Shown: in pieces, positions 19,200 through 29,032 of the stretch
Numbering within the stretch: the stretch's first letter is position 1
How the letters are laid out: each line of letters starts with the position of its first letter
NCBI RefSeq assembly: GCF_003946725.1
Contig: NZ_RHOY01000001.1
Location: forward strand, 124,001 to 188,000
Origin: Agrilactobacillus yilanensis
GTDB lineage: Bacteria; Bacillota; Bacilli; Lactobacillales; Lactobacillaceae
DNA: 64,000 bases
Direction of reading: 5' to 3'
Position numbers and translations under genes: made by a program
Notes under the pieces: generated by a model
What the model saw: the letters and a program-made list of their open reading frames with translations, nothing else
What the model was told of the DNA's origin: nothing
The model's database searches: none

Positions 19200-20867
19200 T
19201 TATGCTTTTGGTAATTTAATACTAAACGTACTGCCCACACCGTATTGACTAGTAACCGCCAAAGCACCACCGTAATTATCGACAATCTCTTTTACAATAG
19301 ATAAACCTAAGCCAGTACCGCCATTGTTATAAGATCTAGATTTATCAACTCTGTAAAAACGTTCGAAGATTCGTGTCTGCGCGTCTTCTTTCAAGCCAAC
19401 CCCTGTATCTGCAATGGAAATATGAATATTTTCAGTACCTTCCGCAAAGTTGATCGCAATTTTACCTTCAGGTTTGTTGTAATAAATCGCGTTTGAAAGT
19501 AGGTTTTTAATAACTTGTTCAAACTGAACTGGATCAATCGTCAATTTGACATCGTCTTTACCGTTCAAATCAATCTCTAGTTGTCGTTTATCAATAGCCG
19601 GTTTTAAGCTGTTTAAAGTTCGTTGGATACTTTCTTTAACGTTAATTTCCGCTGGCTTGATATTAAAATGCTCGTCTAATTTAGACAATTCTAAAATATC
19701 TTGAATCAACTGGTTTAAACGATTACTTTCATTGTAAATAATTCGAATAAATTCATTTCGATCTTCTTCAGACATATCTGCCTGTTGCATTAATGTCTCA
19801 GCAAAGCCACTAATTGCCGTGACCGGTGTTTTTAATTCATGACTAACGTTACCGACAAAATCAAGCTGCATCTGTTCAATACGGCGAATATCTGTCAAAT
19901 CATAAAGTAACACTAGGACTTGTGGTTTAACCCGGTCTTGTCCTAACTGAATAACATTCGCATCTACGTAACGGACGGACTGCTGTACTAATTGAACTTC
20001 GCCGTGATGATTGCGCTGACTTCGAATCGTATGTTCAATCATCTGGCTTAACTTATAAGTTTTGACATCGTCAATAAAGGGATGCGGCAAACTTGTATCT
20101 TCTATATTCAATAAGTCGCACATGGACTGATTTAACAATTGAACATTACCATCCATATCCAAAAGCATTACGCCCATTGGTAAATGATCAATCAACCGAC
20201 TGAAACTCTCTGTCCGTGCTGCAATTTTTTCATTCAAATGTGCCACGTCACGATCCAACTTGTTGACTTCTTCAGACAAGGGATATAAAACGTTGTCTAA
20301 ATCTAAAATTAATGGTTCTGGATTATCTTTATGACGAATCCGATGAACGTTTTGAATCAATGTATCTAATGTCTCTCTTAATGCTTTACGACGTCTTTGT
20401 GCAGCGATTAATAACCCTAGGATCATTAAGAAATAAACAGCTGTCAATAACCAAAATGCTGCAGGCATAAAACTCCAAATACTATTTTTTTCCATATAGA
20501 AAATAGTAGGGTTGCCAACTTCAGTGTAATCAGCATAGGCTAAATAAACATCCCCGCTGATGGTCTGTTTCGCAAATGGCTTGTTTTTATTTACAAGACC
20601 GTGACTAATTATATCTTGCGTTGCTGTTTTAAAATTGGAACTGGCGTTATTTTGATGAGTCACCACAGTAATTTTGCTATGGCTGAGCCAATCATTAACA
20701 TCGGTTTTTTCATCAGACAACAATTCATAATTTTGAGCTTCTCGCTTTAAATACTGTTCTTGTTGATTTTGTACCACGGTGTTTGTTACAAAAATAGCCA
20801 CGATATAAATTAAAATGGCCACAAATACGGCAAGTGATACTTTAGCTAGTGGTGTGCGGCGATTCAT
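19200..20867 (-). CDS. phoR: Phosphate-regulon sensor histidine kinase PhoR
   Basis: Membrane kinase of 555 residues: transmembrane segment (SLAVFVAILIYIVAIFVTN), an extracytoplasmic domain of about 115 residues, a second membrane helix (FWLLTAVYFLMILGLLIAA), a PAS domain (LPMGVMLLDMDGNVQLLN), HisKA with the phospho-accepting His in NVSHELKTPVTAI, and HATPase with DTGVGL and GTGLGLSIV boxes. The in-frame ATG at 20897 lies before the TGGAGG site; the ATG at 20867 is correct and overlaps the phoP end by 26 bases, suggesting coupling. Partner regulator is PhoP next door. Confidence 0.94.
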   Translation of the reverse strand: MNRRTPLAKVSLAVFVAILIYIVAIFVTNTVVQNQQEQYLKREAQNYELLSDEKTDVNDWLSHSKITVVTHQNNASSNFKTATQDIISHGLVNKNKPFAKQTISGDVYLAYADYTEVGNPTIFYMEKNSIWSFMPAAFWLLTAVYFLMILGLLIAAQRRRKALRETLDTLIQNVHRIRHKDNPEPLILDLDNVLYPLSEEVNKLDRDVAHLNEKIAARTESFSRLIDHLPMGVMLLDMDGNVQLLNQSMCDLLNIEDTSLPHPFIDDVKTYKLSQMIEHTIRSQRNHHGEVQLVQQSVRYVDANVIQLGQDRVKPQVLVLLYDLTDIRRIEQMQLDFVGNVSHELKTPVTAISGFAETLMQQADMSEEDRNEFIRIIYNESNRLNQLIQDILELSKLDEHFNIKPAEINVKESIQRTLNSLKPAIDKRQLEIDLNGKDDVKLTIDPVQFEQVIKNLLSNAIYYNKPEGKIAINFAEGTENIHISIADTGVGLKEDAQTRIFERFYRVDKSRSYNNGGTGLGLSIVKEIVDNYGGALAVTSQYGVGSTFSIKLPKA

Positions 20868-21570
20868 GATTAACCTCCAATTTATAGCCAAAACCACGGA
20901 TGGTTTTGATCAGTTCAGGATTTTTTGGATCTAATTCTATTTTATCTCGTAAATGACTGATTTGAATGTCTACCATTCGAGTTTCAGCAGGATAATCAAA
21001 GCCCCAAACCCCATTTAATAAGGCTTCTCTACTTAAAACTCGACCAGGATGACTCATGAAGTAAGCCAATAATTTATATTCTTTAGGTGTCAGCATTAGA
21101 TCACGGCCGTTTTGATTGGCAATCATTCGTTCTTGATCAATCATCAAATGGCCTAAAGTCAAGTGACCTTGCTGTGTTTCCTTAGCTGGTACCTTTGGCG
21201 CTTCATCAGATAGACGGCGCTTAATTGCTTTGATGCGTGCGATAATTTCCCTAGGGCTAAATGGTTTTGTAACGTAATCATCTGCCCCAATCTCTAAACC
21301 AACAATTTTATCGGTTTCACTATCTTTAGCCGTTAAAATCATGATTGGTGTTCTAATTTTTTCTATACGTAAACGTCGCGTAATCTCCAGTCCATCCACA
21401 TGGGGCAACATTAAGTCTAAAATAATAAAGTCAAATTTTTCATTCAATGCTAGCTCTAAAGCTTCCTGTCCATCTTGGGCACTGATGACTTGATACCCTT
21501 CTTGTACAAGATTATATTTCAAAAGTGTCAAAATAGCTGGTTCGTCATCAACAACTAAAATTTTATCCAA
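20842..21570 (-). CDS. phoP: Phosphate-regulon response regulator PhoP
   Basis: OmpR/PhoB-type regulator of 242 residues. The receiver domain has the acidic pair VVDDE, the phosphorylated Asp in IILDLMLPHVDG, Thr in ILTAKD and Lys in VTKPFSPRE. The C-terminal winged helix ends with IRGFGYKLE. It should bind the TTTACA repeats upstream of pstS and of its own operon. The gene sits between a membrane PDZ gene (1-base gap) and phoR (26-base overlap). Confidence 0.95.
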   Translation of the reverse strand: MDKILVVDDEPAILTLLKYNLVQEGYQVISAQDGQEALELALNEKFDFIILDLMLPHVDGLEITRRLRIEKIRTPIMILTAKDSETDKIVGLEIGADDYVTKPFSPREIIARIKAIKRRLSDEAPKVPAKETQQGHLTLGHLMIDQERMIANQNGRDLMLTPKEYKLLAYFMSHPGRVLSREALLNGVWGFDYPAETRMVDIQISHLRDKIELDPKNPELIKTIRGFGYKLEVNHESPHTTS

Positions 21571-21571
21571 G

Positions 21572-22735
21572 CTAAAAACCCCTTCTAGTCTCCTGATTAT
21601 TCCGATCGGGAAATGTGACTAAACCTAATTCATGCGGCGAATCTTTATAAATCGCCGTTTCAGCAAGTTTAATGTCTTTGTGCAAAGTTTGAACCCTAAA
21701 TTTAACAAACGTGCTGCTGACTTGTGTCATTTCATAAAATTGTATCTGTGAACTAATCGGCTGGTCGTTAACGGAAAGTACGACATCCCCTGGAACAAGG
21801 CCTGCTTTTTGTGCTGGTGTATCTTTTTGCACGGCCAACACTTGAATTCCCTTGCTCGGTTCTACCAAATAGGCTTGACCGCTATGCAAAAAATGCAGAC
21901 GATACAGTTTTAAACCTAATATAATAATTACCGCCACTAAAGCTAAAACCAACGTACTGTGCAAAAACTTAGCCAATACCGCTAAAATGAAGATTAAACC
22001 GCCAGCGACAAAATAACTATATCGCAACTGTTTAAGCTCTGTTGGTAGTCGTTTCTTTAAGTGTATATTCAAACCTAAAATTAACGGCAGTACGAGAATC
22101 GTAAATCGGTGGGCGCCAATATTAAAAAATGGCCAAAGACCAAAAAGTGTTGGTAAATTATCCCCGGGTATCAATAAGACTAATGGCAATAAATAAAGCC
22201 GGCGAATATGGTAAGACGCTGTTCGGATACCACGTTTTGAAACTCTGATCTTAGGACTGATAATGGTTTGAGACGGCCGGGCTAAAAGCAGTCCGATACT
22301 TAAAAGTGCCAAGCTCAAAATAACTAAGCTACTGGCTAGTGTCTGCTGTCCTATTTTAGCGGAAAGACCGCTAAAGGGACCCCAATGCCACATGAATCTG
22401 GGCCATAGTAATGCACAGAGACTGACTAGTACCAGTAATAGGCCGCTATCCCAAAACCAAAACGATAAGGCTAAGCCCACTATTGTCAATAAGACGTACC
22501 AACTGAGCCAAGTCAGATTCACTGTAACGCCAAGTAATAACGTCGCAACAGAACAGATTAAGCCCATAAATAAACCACGTTTCAGAAAAACTAAAATTTC
22601 TGAATAGTGGTTGTCAATTGCAATCGAAAATTGTTTCCTTTCTGAAAAAATACGTTGATAACTAATAAAAAAACTCGTTAGCAACGCCAGCCAGAAAATA
22701 GGGTTCAGTAAAAAGAAAGTAATTAATTTGAACAA
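21572..22735 (-). CDS. Polytopic membrane protein with C-terminal PDZ domain
   Basis: A 387-residue protein: about eight hydrophobic segments over residues 1-290, then a PDZ domain (GIQVLAVQKDTPAQKAGLVP, followed by GDVVLSVNDQPI). No protease motif such as HExxH is visible, so it is not an RseP-type site-2 protease. It is the first gene of the phoP-phoR operon and is preceded by PhoP-box-like repeats. It might help phosphate signalling or process an envelope factor; that is inference. The ATG start is at 22735. Confidence 0.85.
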   Translation of the reverse strand: MFKLITFFLLNPIFWLALLTSFFISYQRIFSERKQFSIAIDNHYSEILVFLKRGLFMGLICSVATLLLGVTVNLTWLSWYVLLTIVGLALSFWFWDSGLLLVLVSLCALLWPRFMWHWGPFSGLSAKIGQQTLASSLVILSLALLSIGLLLARPSQTIISPKIRVSKRGIRTASYHIRRLYLLPLVLLIPGDNLPTLFGLWPFFNIGAHRFTILVLPLILGLNIHLKKRLPTELKQLRYSYFVAGGLIFILAVLAKFLHSTLVLALVAVIIILGLKLYRLHFLHSGQAYLVEPSKGIQVLAVQKDTPAQKAGLVPGDVVLSVNDQPISSQIQFYEMTQVSSTFVKFRVQTLHKDIKLAETAIYKDSPHELGLVTFPDRNNQETRRGF

Positions 22736-22764
22736 AACGAATACCTCATGTTGTTGTTAACCTT

Positions 22765-22829
22765 AGTATACCATGTAGCGCCTTAAATGTAGGCGTTCTT
22801 TTGTAAAATGTAAGTATAACTTGTGTAAA
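22765..22829 (-). promoter_or_regulatory. Promoter of the PDZ-phoP-phoR operon with PhoP-box repeats
   Basis: On the minus strand a TATACT -10 with TGG before it (22765-22770) follows CCTACA (22789-22794) at 18 bases. Upstream, TTTACA is seen at 22802-22807 and 22824-22829, exactly 22 bases apart, as in the pst promoter. This suggests autoregulation by PhoP. Confidence 0.65.
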
Positions 22830-22863
22830 TTTTTGAATAAAAAAGGCTTAAAAATGACTGCTG

Positions 22864-22869
22864 ATTATA
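22864..22869 (-). promoter_or_regulatory. Possible distal -10 upstream of the phoPR operon
   Basis: A perfect TATAAT on the minus strand lies about 130 bases above the PDZ gene. The -35 is poor. It could be a second, phosphate-independent promoter. Confidence 0.25.
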
Positions 22870-22924
22870 CCGTGTTTTACTTTGACACTGCTATTTTACA
22901 CTAGACTGTCGTTAAAAAGATAAT

Positions 22925-22968
22925 AAAAAGGCCGGCAATAGGGCTCATCACCATATGCCTGCCTTTTT
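22925..22968 (-). terminator. Terminator of the ftsEX unit
   Basis: AAAAAGGC-A-GGCA pairs with TGCC-G-GCCTTTTT around a short loop, overlapping the last bases of ftsX. The minus strand ends with TTTTTATT. Confidence 0.9.
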
Positions 22969-23854
22969 AGACTTTCAAAAAACGCCGCATTGAAATTAAA
23001 GCACCCACAGCTCCAATCAAAACACCTACAATAATCATCAATAAGTTTAATACAAATAAAAAGTAACGTGGTTCAGCTAAAGAGTAGCCAAAGCTGGTCA
23101 GCTGCACTGCGGTAATTCGATATAACCAGCTATAACCGAAATCTAAAGCAATAATCGGCAAAATTGAGCCTAATAATCCCGTCCATGCCCCTTCTAAGAA
23201 AAAAGGCCAGCGGATGTAGGCATTTGTTGCGCCTACCAAACGCATGATACCAATCTCATCTCGTCGAGATAGGATTGTAATTCGAATGGTGTTGGAGATT
23301 AAAAAGACAGCTACAAATAGCAACAATATTGTAAAGCCTGTCGCCCACTGACGGATCGTATGCATAACTTTAAATAACTGCTTTGCTTGAGTCCCGCCAT
23401 AGCTTGCAATCGTCACATACTTTAACTTTCGAGCTTGTTGTGTGACGGTAATGGTTTTTTCAGGTTCGGTTGTACTCACGATAAACACATCATTTAATGG
23501 ATTATCATCCCCGGAAAACATCTGAAACGAACTGCCATAATGACCAACAACTTTTTTTAGTTCATTTGTCTTACTAGAATATTGGACGGTGGCAACGTCT
23601 TTAAGTTCTTTTAATTCAGTTTTTAAATGCTGCTTTTGACTTTTGGTAGTTCCCCGGTCGATCAATACCCGAACGTGAACGTCATTTTCAATTTCCGAAG
23701 AGAGTTTATTTACATTTAAGACTAGGGCCAAAAAAATACCTAATAACAAAAGTGTTACTGTTACGGCACTGACAGAGGCTACAGACATCCAGCCATTACG
23801 TTTCAAGCTGCGAAAACTATCTTTGATGTGACGTTTAACGGTAAATAGCCGCAT
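22967..23854 (-). CDS. ftsX: Cell-division ABC transporter permease FtsX
   Basis: Membrane partner of FtsE, 295 residues. The N-terminal cytoplasmic part (LFTVKRHIKDSFRSLKRNGW) precedes the first membrane helix, then an extracellular loop of about 120 residues that in Gram-positive bacteria activates peptidoglycan hydrolases, then three C-terminal helices. An ATG at 23887 is in frame but lies upstream of the AAAGGAG site. The ATG at 23854 is eight bases from it and overlaps the ftsE end by 20 bases. Confidence 0.95.
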   Translation of the reverse strand: MRLFTVKRHIKDSFRSLKRNGWMSVASVSAVTVTLLLLGIFLALVLNVNKLSSEIENDVHVRVLIDRGTTKSQKQHLKTELKELKDVATVQYSSKTNELKKVVGHYGSSFQMFSGDDNPLNDVFIVSTTEPEKTITVTQQARKLKYVTIASYGGTQAKQLFKVMHTIRQWATGFTILLLFVAVFLISNTIRITILSRRDEIGIMRLVGATNAYIRWPFFLEGAWTGLLGSILPIIALDFGYSWLYRITAVQLTSFGYSLAEPRYFLFVLNLLMIIVGVLIGAVGALISMRRFLKV

Positions 23855-24527
23855 GATGATAAGCTCCTTTGTTTTCGTCTCGAACAATCTGCCCTTGAAC
23901 TACTTCAATCAACCGATGGGGGCGCTGATTTACCATTTCGCTATTATGGGTTGCCATAATCACTGAAGTCCCTTGACGATTAACATTTTCAAAAATATTA
24001 ATAATTTCAGCTGATGTCTGCGGATCCAAATTACCAGTAGGTTCGTCAGCAATTACAATTTTAGGTCGATTCACAATTGCCCGGGCAATCGCGACTCTTT
24101 GTTGTTCGCCACCGGATAGTTCATCTGGAAATCGTCGACTTTTGCTGGCTAAGCCAACTAAATTTAAAACATCCATGACTCGATTGCGGATAATTGTTGG
24201 TCGTTTTTCAGTCACTTCCATGGCATAGGCTACATTTTCGTAAGTCGTTAATCGAGGTAATAATTTAAAATCCTGGAAAACAACCCCTAATTCCCGCCGC
24301 AAGTAAGGTACATTTCGATTTTTCATTTTTGTGAGGTTAAATTTATTAATTCGAATAAGCCCACTGGTCGGCCGTATTTGTCGATACAATAGCTTAATCA
24401 AGGTGGACTTGCCAGCACCGCTAGGGCCAACAATATAAAGAAATTCACCGGGTTCAATCCTTAAGTTGATCTCACGCAAGGCATAGGTTCGATTGTATTT
24501 CTTACTAACGTTTATAAATTGGATCAT
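23835..24527 (-). CDS. ftsE: Cell-division ABC transporter ATP-binding protein FtsE
   Basis: A 230-residue ABC ATPase: Walker A GPSGAGKSTLIKLLYR, Q-loop VFQDFKLLPRLTTYENV, signature LSGGEQQRVAIARAIV, Walker B KIVIADEPTGNLD and switch ATHNSEMV. The DFKLLP Q-loop is typical of FtsE. It drives FtsX-dependent activation of peptidoglycan hydrolases at the septum or side wall. It lies 17 bases after prfB and overlaps ftsX. Confidence 0.96.
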   Translation of the reverse strand: MIQFINVSKKYNRTYALREINLRIEPGEFLYIVGPSGAGKSTLIKLLYRQIRPTSGLIRINKFNLTKMKNRNVPYLRRELGVVFQDFKLLPRLTTYENVAYAMEVTEKRPTIIRNRVMDVLNLVGLASKSRRFPDELSGGEQQRVAIARAIVNRPKIVIADEPTGNLDPQTSAEIINIFENVNRQGTSVIMATHNSEMVNQRPHRLIEVVQGQIVRDENKGAYHHAAIYR

Positions 24528-24544
24528 GATAAAACTCCTCTTAA

Positions 24545-25661
24545 TTAATCAGGGTTTTGCTGTTTCAAATTCCATTGTAAATAAGCGTAAATAAATGGGT
24601 CTAATTCGCCGTCCATCACGGCTTGTCCATTACCAGTTTCATAATTGGTCCGATGATCTTTAACCATTGTATAGGGATGGAAGACATAAGAGCGAATTTG
24701 TGAGCCCCAGCCAATTTCCAATTGTTCCCCTTTAATTGCTGCTTCTTTTTCTCGTTGTTCGTCTAATTCTTTTTGGTAAAGTTTGGCCTTTAACATGCCC
24801 ATAGCCGTATCTTTATTTTGAAATTGCGATCGCTGCGCTTGGGAGCTGACGACAATCCCCGTAGGAATATGCGTTAATCGTACGGCAGAAGAAGTTTTAT
24901 TGATATGCTGGCCCCCAGCACCGCTTGCTCTAAAAACATCCATTTTCACGTCTTCTGGCCGAATTTCAATATCAATAGAGTCATCCAATTCTGGCATGAC
25001 ATCCACGGATGCAAACGATGTGTGTCGCCGGCCTGCCGAATCAAACGGCGAAATCCGCACTAAACGATGAATGCCTTTTTCTGACCGCAGCAAGCCGTAA
25101 GCATTATGACCTTTGATCATTAAAGAAACGCTTTTAATACCCGCTTCATCCCCAGCTTGATAGTCTTCCGTCTCCACGGAAAACTCATGTTGTTGCGCCC
25201 AACGTGTATACATCCGTAACAGCATCGAACCCCAGTCTTGGGATTCTGTGCCACCAGCACCGGGATGAATTTCCAAAATAGCATTATTGGCATCGTAAGG
25301 TTCACTAAGCAGTAAGGTTAATTCATATTGTTGCATCTTCTGCTCTAACTGTGCCAAGCCAGCTTCAAATTCCTTTTGCATTTCTGCATCTGGTTCTTCT
25401 TGCAGCAATTCTAAATTGACTTGCAAATCCTCATAGTCATTGTCTAATGCTTTAAAATTGTCCACTTTAGACTTTAAAATATTATTTTCATCAATTAATT
25501 TTTGCGCTTGTTCCTGATGGTCCCAAAATCCAGGTTCCGCCATTTTAGCTTCATTAATGGCAACAGCCTCTTCTAGACGATCTAAGTCAAAGAGACCCCC
25601 TAAATTGATTGATTTTGTGGCTAATTGTTTCTAAAGCATGTCTTGCTTCACTAATTTCCAT
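24545..25661 (-). CDS. prfB: Peptide chain release factor 2 with programmed +1 frameshift
   Basis: RF2 recognises UGA and UAA stop codons. Translation starts at an ATG at 25661 (GAGGAG upstream), reads 24 codons to an in-frame TGA (25587-25589), then shifts +1 at CTT TGA C and continues to 24545, giving 371 residues. An internal SD-like AGGGGG lies just before the slippery CTT, as in the classical RF2 autoregulatory frameshift. The tripeptide anticodon SPF ([12 protein letters not shown]) and the catalytic GGQ ([10 protein letters not shown]) are present. The gene is between secA and ftsE. This is not a broken gene. Confidence 0.96.
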
Positions 25662-25686
25662 AACCGTAAACTCCTCTTTATAAAGT

Positions 25687-25730
25687 AATGAGGCTGGGAC
25701 AAAACAAATGTTTTGTATCTCAGCCTCATT
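25687..25730 (-). terminator. Hairpin between secA and prfB (terminator-like, possibly a dispersed repeat)
   Basis: AATGAGGCTG/CAGCCTCATT with an inner ACAAAACA/TGTTTTGT stem makes a long hairpin 20 bases after the secA stop. The minus strand has no true T run after it; the plus strand has TTTTGT. The GAGGCTGGGACAAAA motif occurs in intergenic hairpins of many lactic acid bacteria. Confidence 0.65.
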
Positions 25731-25750
25731 TTGTCTAACACTTATTTAAT

Positions 25751-28117
25751 TTAACGTCTGATATTTTGTCTAATTTCAGCCTTCATAAATAATCGAGTGA
25801 CATCATAATTAATGTCTGCGATCATTTCTTCAAACATTCTGAAACCGTCTTCTTGGTATTCTACCAACGGATTCAATTGACCATAACCTCTTAAACCAAT
25901 AGATTGCCGCAATTGATCCATCGCATCAATATGATCTGTCCAATGAGAATCGACCACACGCAAAATAACGACTTTTTCAAATTCTAACATTTGCGCTTTA
26001 TCTGCAAGTTGTTTAGTCTTTTCTTCAAAGTTTTTCTCTGCCATATCCTGTAACATATCAAGGATTGCTGCTGCATCTTTGCCATCCAAAACATTACGTT
26101 CAAAACTCTGTTCGTTGGTTAAGCAGTTAACAATAAAATCATACAAGGCATCTAAATTCCAAGTCTTTTGGTCATCCCCTTGAACATATAGATCCACTTG
26201 CTGTTGAATCGTTCGTTTAACCATTGGCATTAAGACATTCTTCAAGCCTTCAGTTTCTTGAATTACTTGGAAACGTTCTTTATAAATAACTTCACGTTGT
26301 TCCCGCATAACATCATCGTACTGCAAAGTCTGTTTCCGGGTATCGTAGTTATTCCCTTCAACCCGTTTTTGTGCAGATTCAACTTGTCTTGAGATCATCC
26401 GGCTTTGAATAACCGCATCATCATCGTCAATTTTCATCCGTTCCAAAAAGGCTTTGATACGGTCAGACCCAAAGCGTTTCATCAAATCGTCTTCTAAAGA
26501 CATATAAAAAACAGTTTCACCAGGATCCCCTTGACGACCTGAACGGCCTCGCAGCTGGTTATCAATCCGTCGAGATTCATGACGTTCAGTCCCTAAGACA
26601 CAAAGTCCGCCCGCTTCACGAACACCAGGGCCCAATTTAATATCGGTTCCCCGGCCGGCCATATTGGTAGCGATTGTTACGGCGCCTTTTTGTCCGGCGT
26701 TCATAATAATTTCGGCTTCTTTAAAGTGATTTTTAGCATTTAAAACAGCATGCGGAATCCGTTCTTGATCCAACATATGGGATAATCTTTCAGAAGATTC
26801 AACCGCAACTGTCCCGACTAAGATTGGCTGTCCTTTGCTGTGTCGTTCCTTGATATCTTTAACAACGGCTCTAAACTTGCTGTCGATTGTTGGATATAAT
26901 AAATCAGAACGATCCACCCGGATAACAGGTTTGTTAGTTGGAATAGCAATACATTCCATGTTGTAGATTTCTCTAAATTCTTCTTCTTCGGTTTTGGCCG
27001 TCCCAGTCATCCCAGAAAGCTTGTCATACATTCTGAAATAGTTTTGGTAAGTAATATTGGCCATTGTTTTTGTTTCATCTTGGATTTTAACGCCTTCCTT
27101 GGCTTCAATCGCTTGGTGCAAGCCATCAGAATAACGCCGGCCTTCCATAACACGACCAGTAAATTGATCGACAATCATAACTTCACCGTCTTGGATGACA
27201 TAATCAATATCATGCAACATGACATAATTTGCCCGCAAAGCTTGATCCATATGATGGTTTAAAGCCATATTATCCGTGTCGTACAAGTTATCTAAGCCAA
27301 AGTTCTTTTCAGCTTTTTTAATCCCTTGTTCTGTCAGACTAATTGTTTTTGTGGGCCAATCAATTTTATAATCATCTTCTTCTTTTAAAGTTTTTACAAA
27401 ACGATCTGTCCGGATGTACAAAGCTGTTGATTTTTCAGCCTGGCCAGAAATAATTAACGGTGTTCTCGCTTCATCGACTAAAATAGAATCCACTTCATCG
27501 ACAATCGCGTAATGCAACGGCCGTTGAACCATTTCTTCTTTGTAAACAACCATGTTATCCCGCAAATAATCAAAGCCTAATTCACTATTTGTGGAGTAAG
27601 TGATGTCACAATTATAAGCTTCCCGTTTTTCTTCAGGGTTTTTGGCATTGACGTTTAAGCCAACGGACAAACCGAGCCAGTTGTAAAGCTCGCCCATTTC
27701 AGTAGCATCCCGTGAAGATAGGTATTCATTGACCGTTACAACGTGGACGCCCTTACCTTCAAGTGCGTTCAAATAAACTGGCATTGTTGCTGTCAGTGTC
27801 TTCCCTTCACCGGTTTTCATTTCTGCAATGTTACCTTCATGCAGTGTAATACCGCCAATAACCTGCACTCTAAACGGAAATAATCCCAATACTCGTTTGG
27901 CAGCTTCACGACAAACCCCAAAAGCTTCGGGTAAAATATCGTCAACAGTTTCGCCATTTTTTATACGTTCTTGAAATTCTGGCGTTTTAGCTTTCAATTC
28001 TTCATCTGATAATGCAGCATATTCGTCTTCGTGACTGATTACTTTTGCAGCAATTTTATCCATGCGGTTGACTTCACGCTTATCATTTTCAACCCATGTT
28101 CTTAAAAAGTTTGCCAT
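25751..28117 (-). CDS. secA: Preprotein translocase ATPase SecA
   Basis: Motor of the Sec export pathway, 788 residues. Motifs in order: Walker [15 protein letters not shown] near residue 100, DEAD-like [34 protein letters not shown], and [15 protein letters not shown]. The C-terminus ends at [12 protein letters not shown] and lacks the zinc-binding Cys-rich tail of longer SecA proteins. The ATG has AAGGGAA upstream. It is followed by prfB. Confidence 0.97.
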   Translation of the reverse strand: MANFLRTWVENDKREVNRMDKIAAKVISHEDEYAALSDEELKAKTPEFQERIKNGETVDDILPEAFGVCREAAKRVLGLFPFRVQVIGGITLHEGNIAEMKTGEGKTLTATMPVYLNALEGKGVHVVTVNEYLSSRDATEMGELYNWLGLSVGLNVNAKNPEEKREAYNCDITYSTNSELGFDYLRDNMVVYKEEMVQRPLHYAIVDEVDSILVDEARTPLIISGQAEKSTALYIRTDRFVKTLKEEDDYKIDWPTKTISLTEQGIKKAEKNFGLDNLYDTDNMALNHHMDQALRANYVMLHDIDYVIQDGEVMIVDQFTGRVMEGRRYSDGLHQAIEAKEGVKIQDETKTMANITYQNYFRMYDKLSGMTGTAKTEEEEFREIYNMECIAIPTNKPVIRVDRSDLLYPTIDSKFRAVVKDIKERHSKGQPILVGTVAVESSERLSHMLDQERIPHAVLNAKNHFKEAEIIMNAGQKGAVTIATNMAGRGTDIKLGPGVREAGGLCVLGTERHESRRIDNQLRGRSGRQGDPGETVFYMSLEDDLMKRFGSDRIKAFLERMKIDDDDAVIQSRMISRQVESAQKRVEGNNYDTRKQTLQYDDVMREQREVIYKERFQVIQETEGLKNVLMPMVKRTIQQQVDLYVQGDDQKTWNLDALYDFIVNCLTNEQSFERNVLDGKDAAAILDMLQDMAEKNFEEKTKQLADKAQMLEFEKVVILRVVDSHWTDHIDAMDQLRQSIGLRGYGQLNPLVEYQEDGFRMFEEMIADINYDVTRLFMKAEIRQNIRR

Positions 28118-28190
28118 TAAACAGTTCCCTTCTCAAATAAAACTAAATATATACAATTCACACTTCGAGTTTCATAACCGAATCTATTAA

Positions 28191-28199
28191 ATTTTAGCA
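28191..28199 (-). promoter_or_regulatory. Probable secA promoter, extended -10
   Basis: TGCTAAAAT on the minus strand lies about 75 bases before the secA ATG, directly after the hpf terminator. No clear -35 is seen. Confidence 0.45.
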
Positions 28200-28209
28200 T
28201 ACTAAGCTA

Positions 28210-28266
28210 CAAAAAAAAACCACTATCCGCCATTTGTCAGTTTATCGTAATCTAAAAAAAGTGGTC
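28210..28266 (-). terminator. Terminator of hpf
   Basis: ACCACT (minus strand, 28260-28265) pairs with AGTGGT (28219-28224) around a loop of about 35 bases, followed by nine T. The short stem makes it moderate in strength. The 109 bases between it and the hpf stop show nothing else. Confidence 0.65.
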
Positions 28267-28374
28267 TAGCTGTATTTTATGAACACAAAAAAAGACCAAT
28301 CACCAGCAAAATCAATACCAGTAATCGATCCTTTACAAAGTTGTTACAAAACTTTTGGGCGACTAGAACAACGT

Positions 28375-28947
28375 CTATTCGTCAGTTTCAATCAAGCCAT
28401 AGCGACCGTCACGGCGACGATAGACAATGCTAGTACCGTTAGTTTCAGCATCTTCAAAGATAAAGAAACTGTGGCCTAACATGTCCATTTGCAAGATTGC
28501 TTCTTCAGAATCCATTGGTTTAAGAGAGACACGTTTTGTACGAACAACCTCAAGCTTATCGTTTTCAGCATCTTGGTCATTCTTTGGTGCGTCTAAAACG
28601 CCATTATCTGGACCAGTCAAATCAAAGTTTTTAATGCCTTTTTCTCTTGATTTACGATTGATCTTTGTTTTATATTTACGAATCTGACGCTCTAATTTAT
28701 CTGTAACTAAATCAACACTTGCGTATAGATCTGGTGAAGTTTCCTCAGCACGTAAAACTAAGAAAGGTAAAGGAATTGTAACTTCTACCTTAGCCGTTTT
28801 GTCTGGATAAACTTTCAAATTAGTATGAGCAATTGAATTTGGTACATCTTCGAAATACTTGTTCAATTTACTAATTTTCTTTTCCACATAGTTACGAATT
28901 GCGTCAGTTACTTCAATATTTTCACCACGAACATTGTATGTTAGCAT
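28375..28947 (-). CDS. hpf: Long-form ribosome hibernation promoting factor
   Basis: A 190-residue protein with an N-terminal RaiA/HPF ribosome-binding domain (residues 1-100) and a C-terminal dimerisation domain (about 130-185, VVRTKRVSLKPMDSEEAIL), the long form that makes 100S ribosome dimers in stationary phase. ATG with AGGAGAG upstream. It is a single-gene unit between comFC and secA. Its promoter carries a cre-like palindrome, so catabolite control is likely. Confidence 0.95.
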   Translation of the reverse strand: MLTYNVRGENIEVTDAIRNYVEKKISKLNKYFEDVPNSIAHTNLKVYPDKTAKVEVTIPLPFLVLRAEETSPDLYASVDLVTDKLERQIRKYKTKINRKSREKGIKNFDLTGPDNGVLDAPKNDQDAENDKLEVVRTKRVSLKPMDSEEAILQMDMLGHSFFIFEDAETNGTSIVYRRRDGRYGLIETDE

Positions 28948-29032
28948 AGGATGTCTCTCCTTTCAGAGAAAATTATTCTCTTATAAAAATAAGCTGTGGA
29001 CCACTCACAAACTTATTTTTATTTATATATTA

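Noticed and set aside
25590-25661. prfB as a pseudogene broken by an in-frame TGA
   Set aside because: The AGGGGG and CTT TGA C context is the known RF2 programmed frameshift site.
28279-28479. Plus-strand frame opposite the hpf 3' end
   Set aside because: Overlaps hpf antisense and lacks a ribosome binding site; shadow frame.
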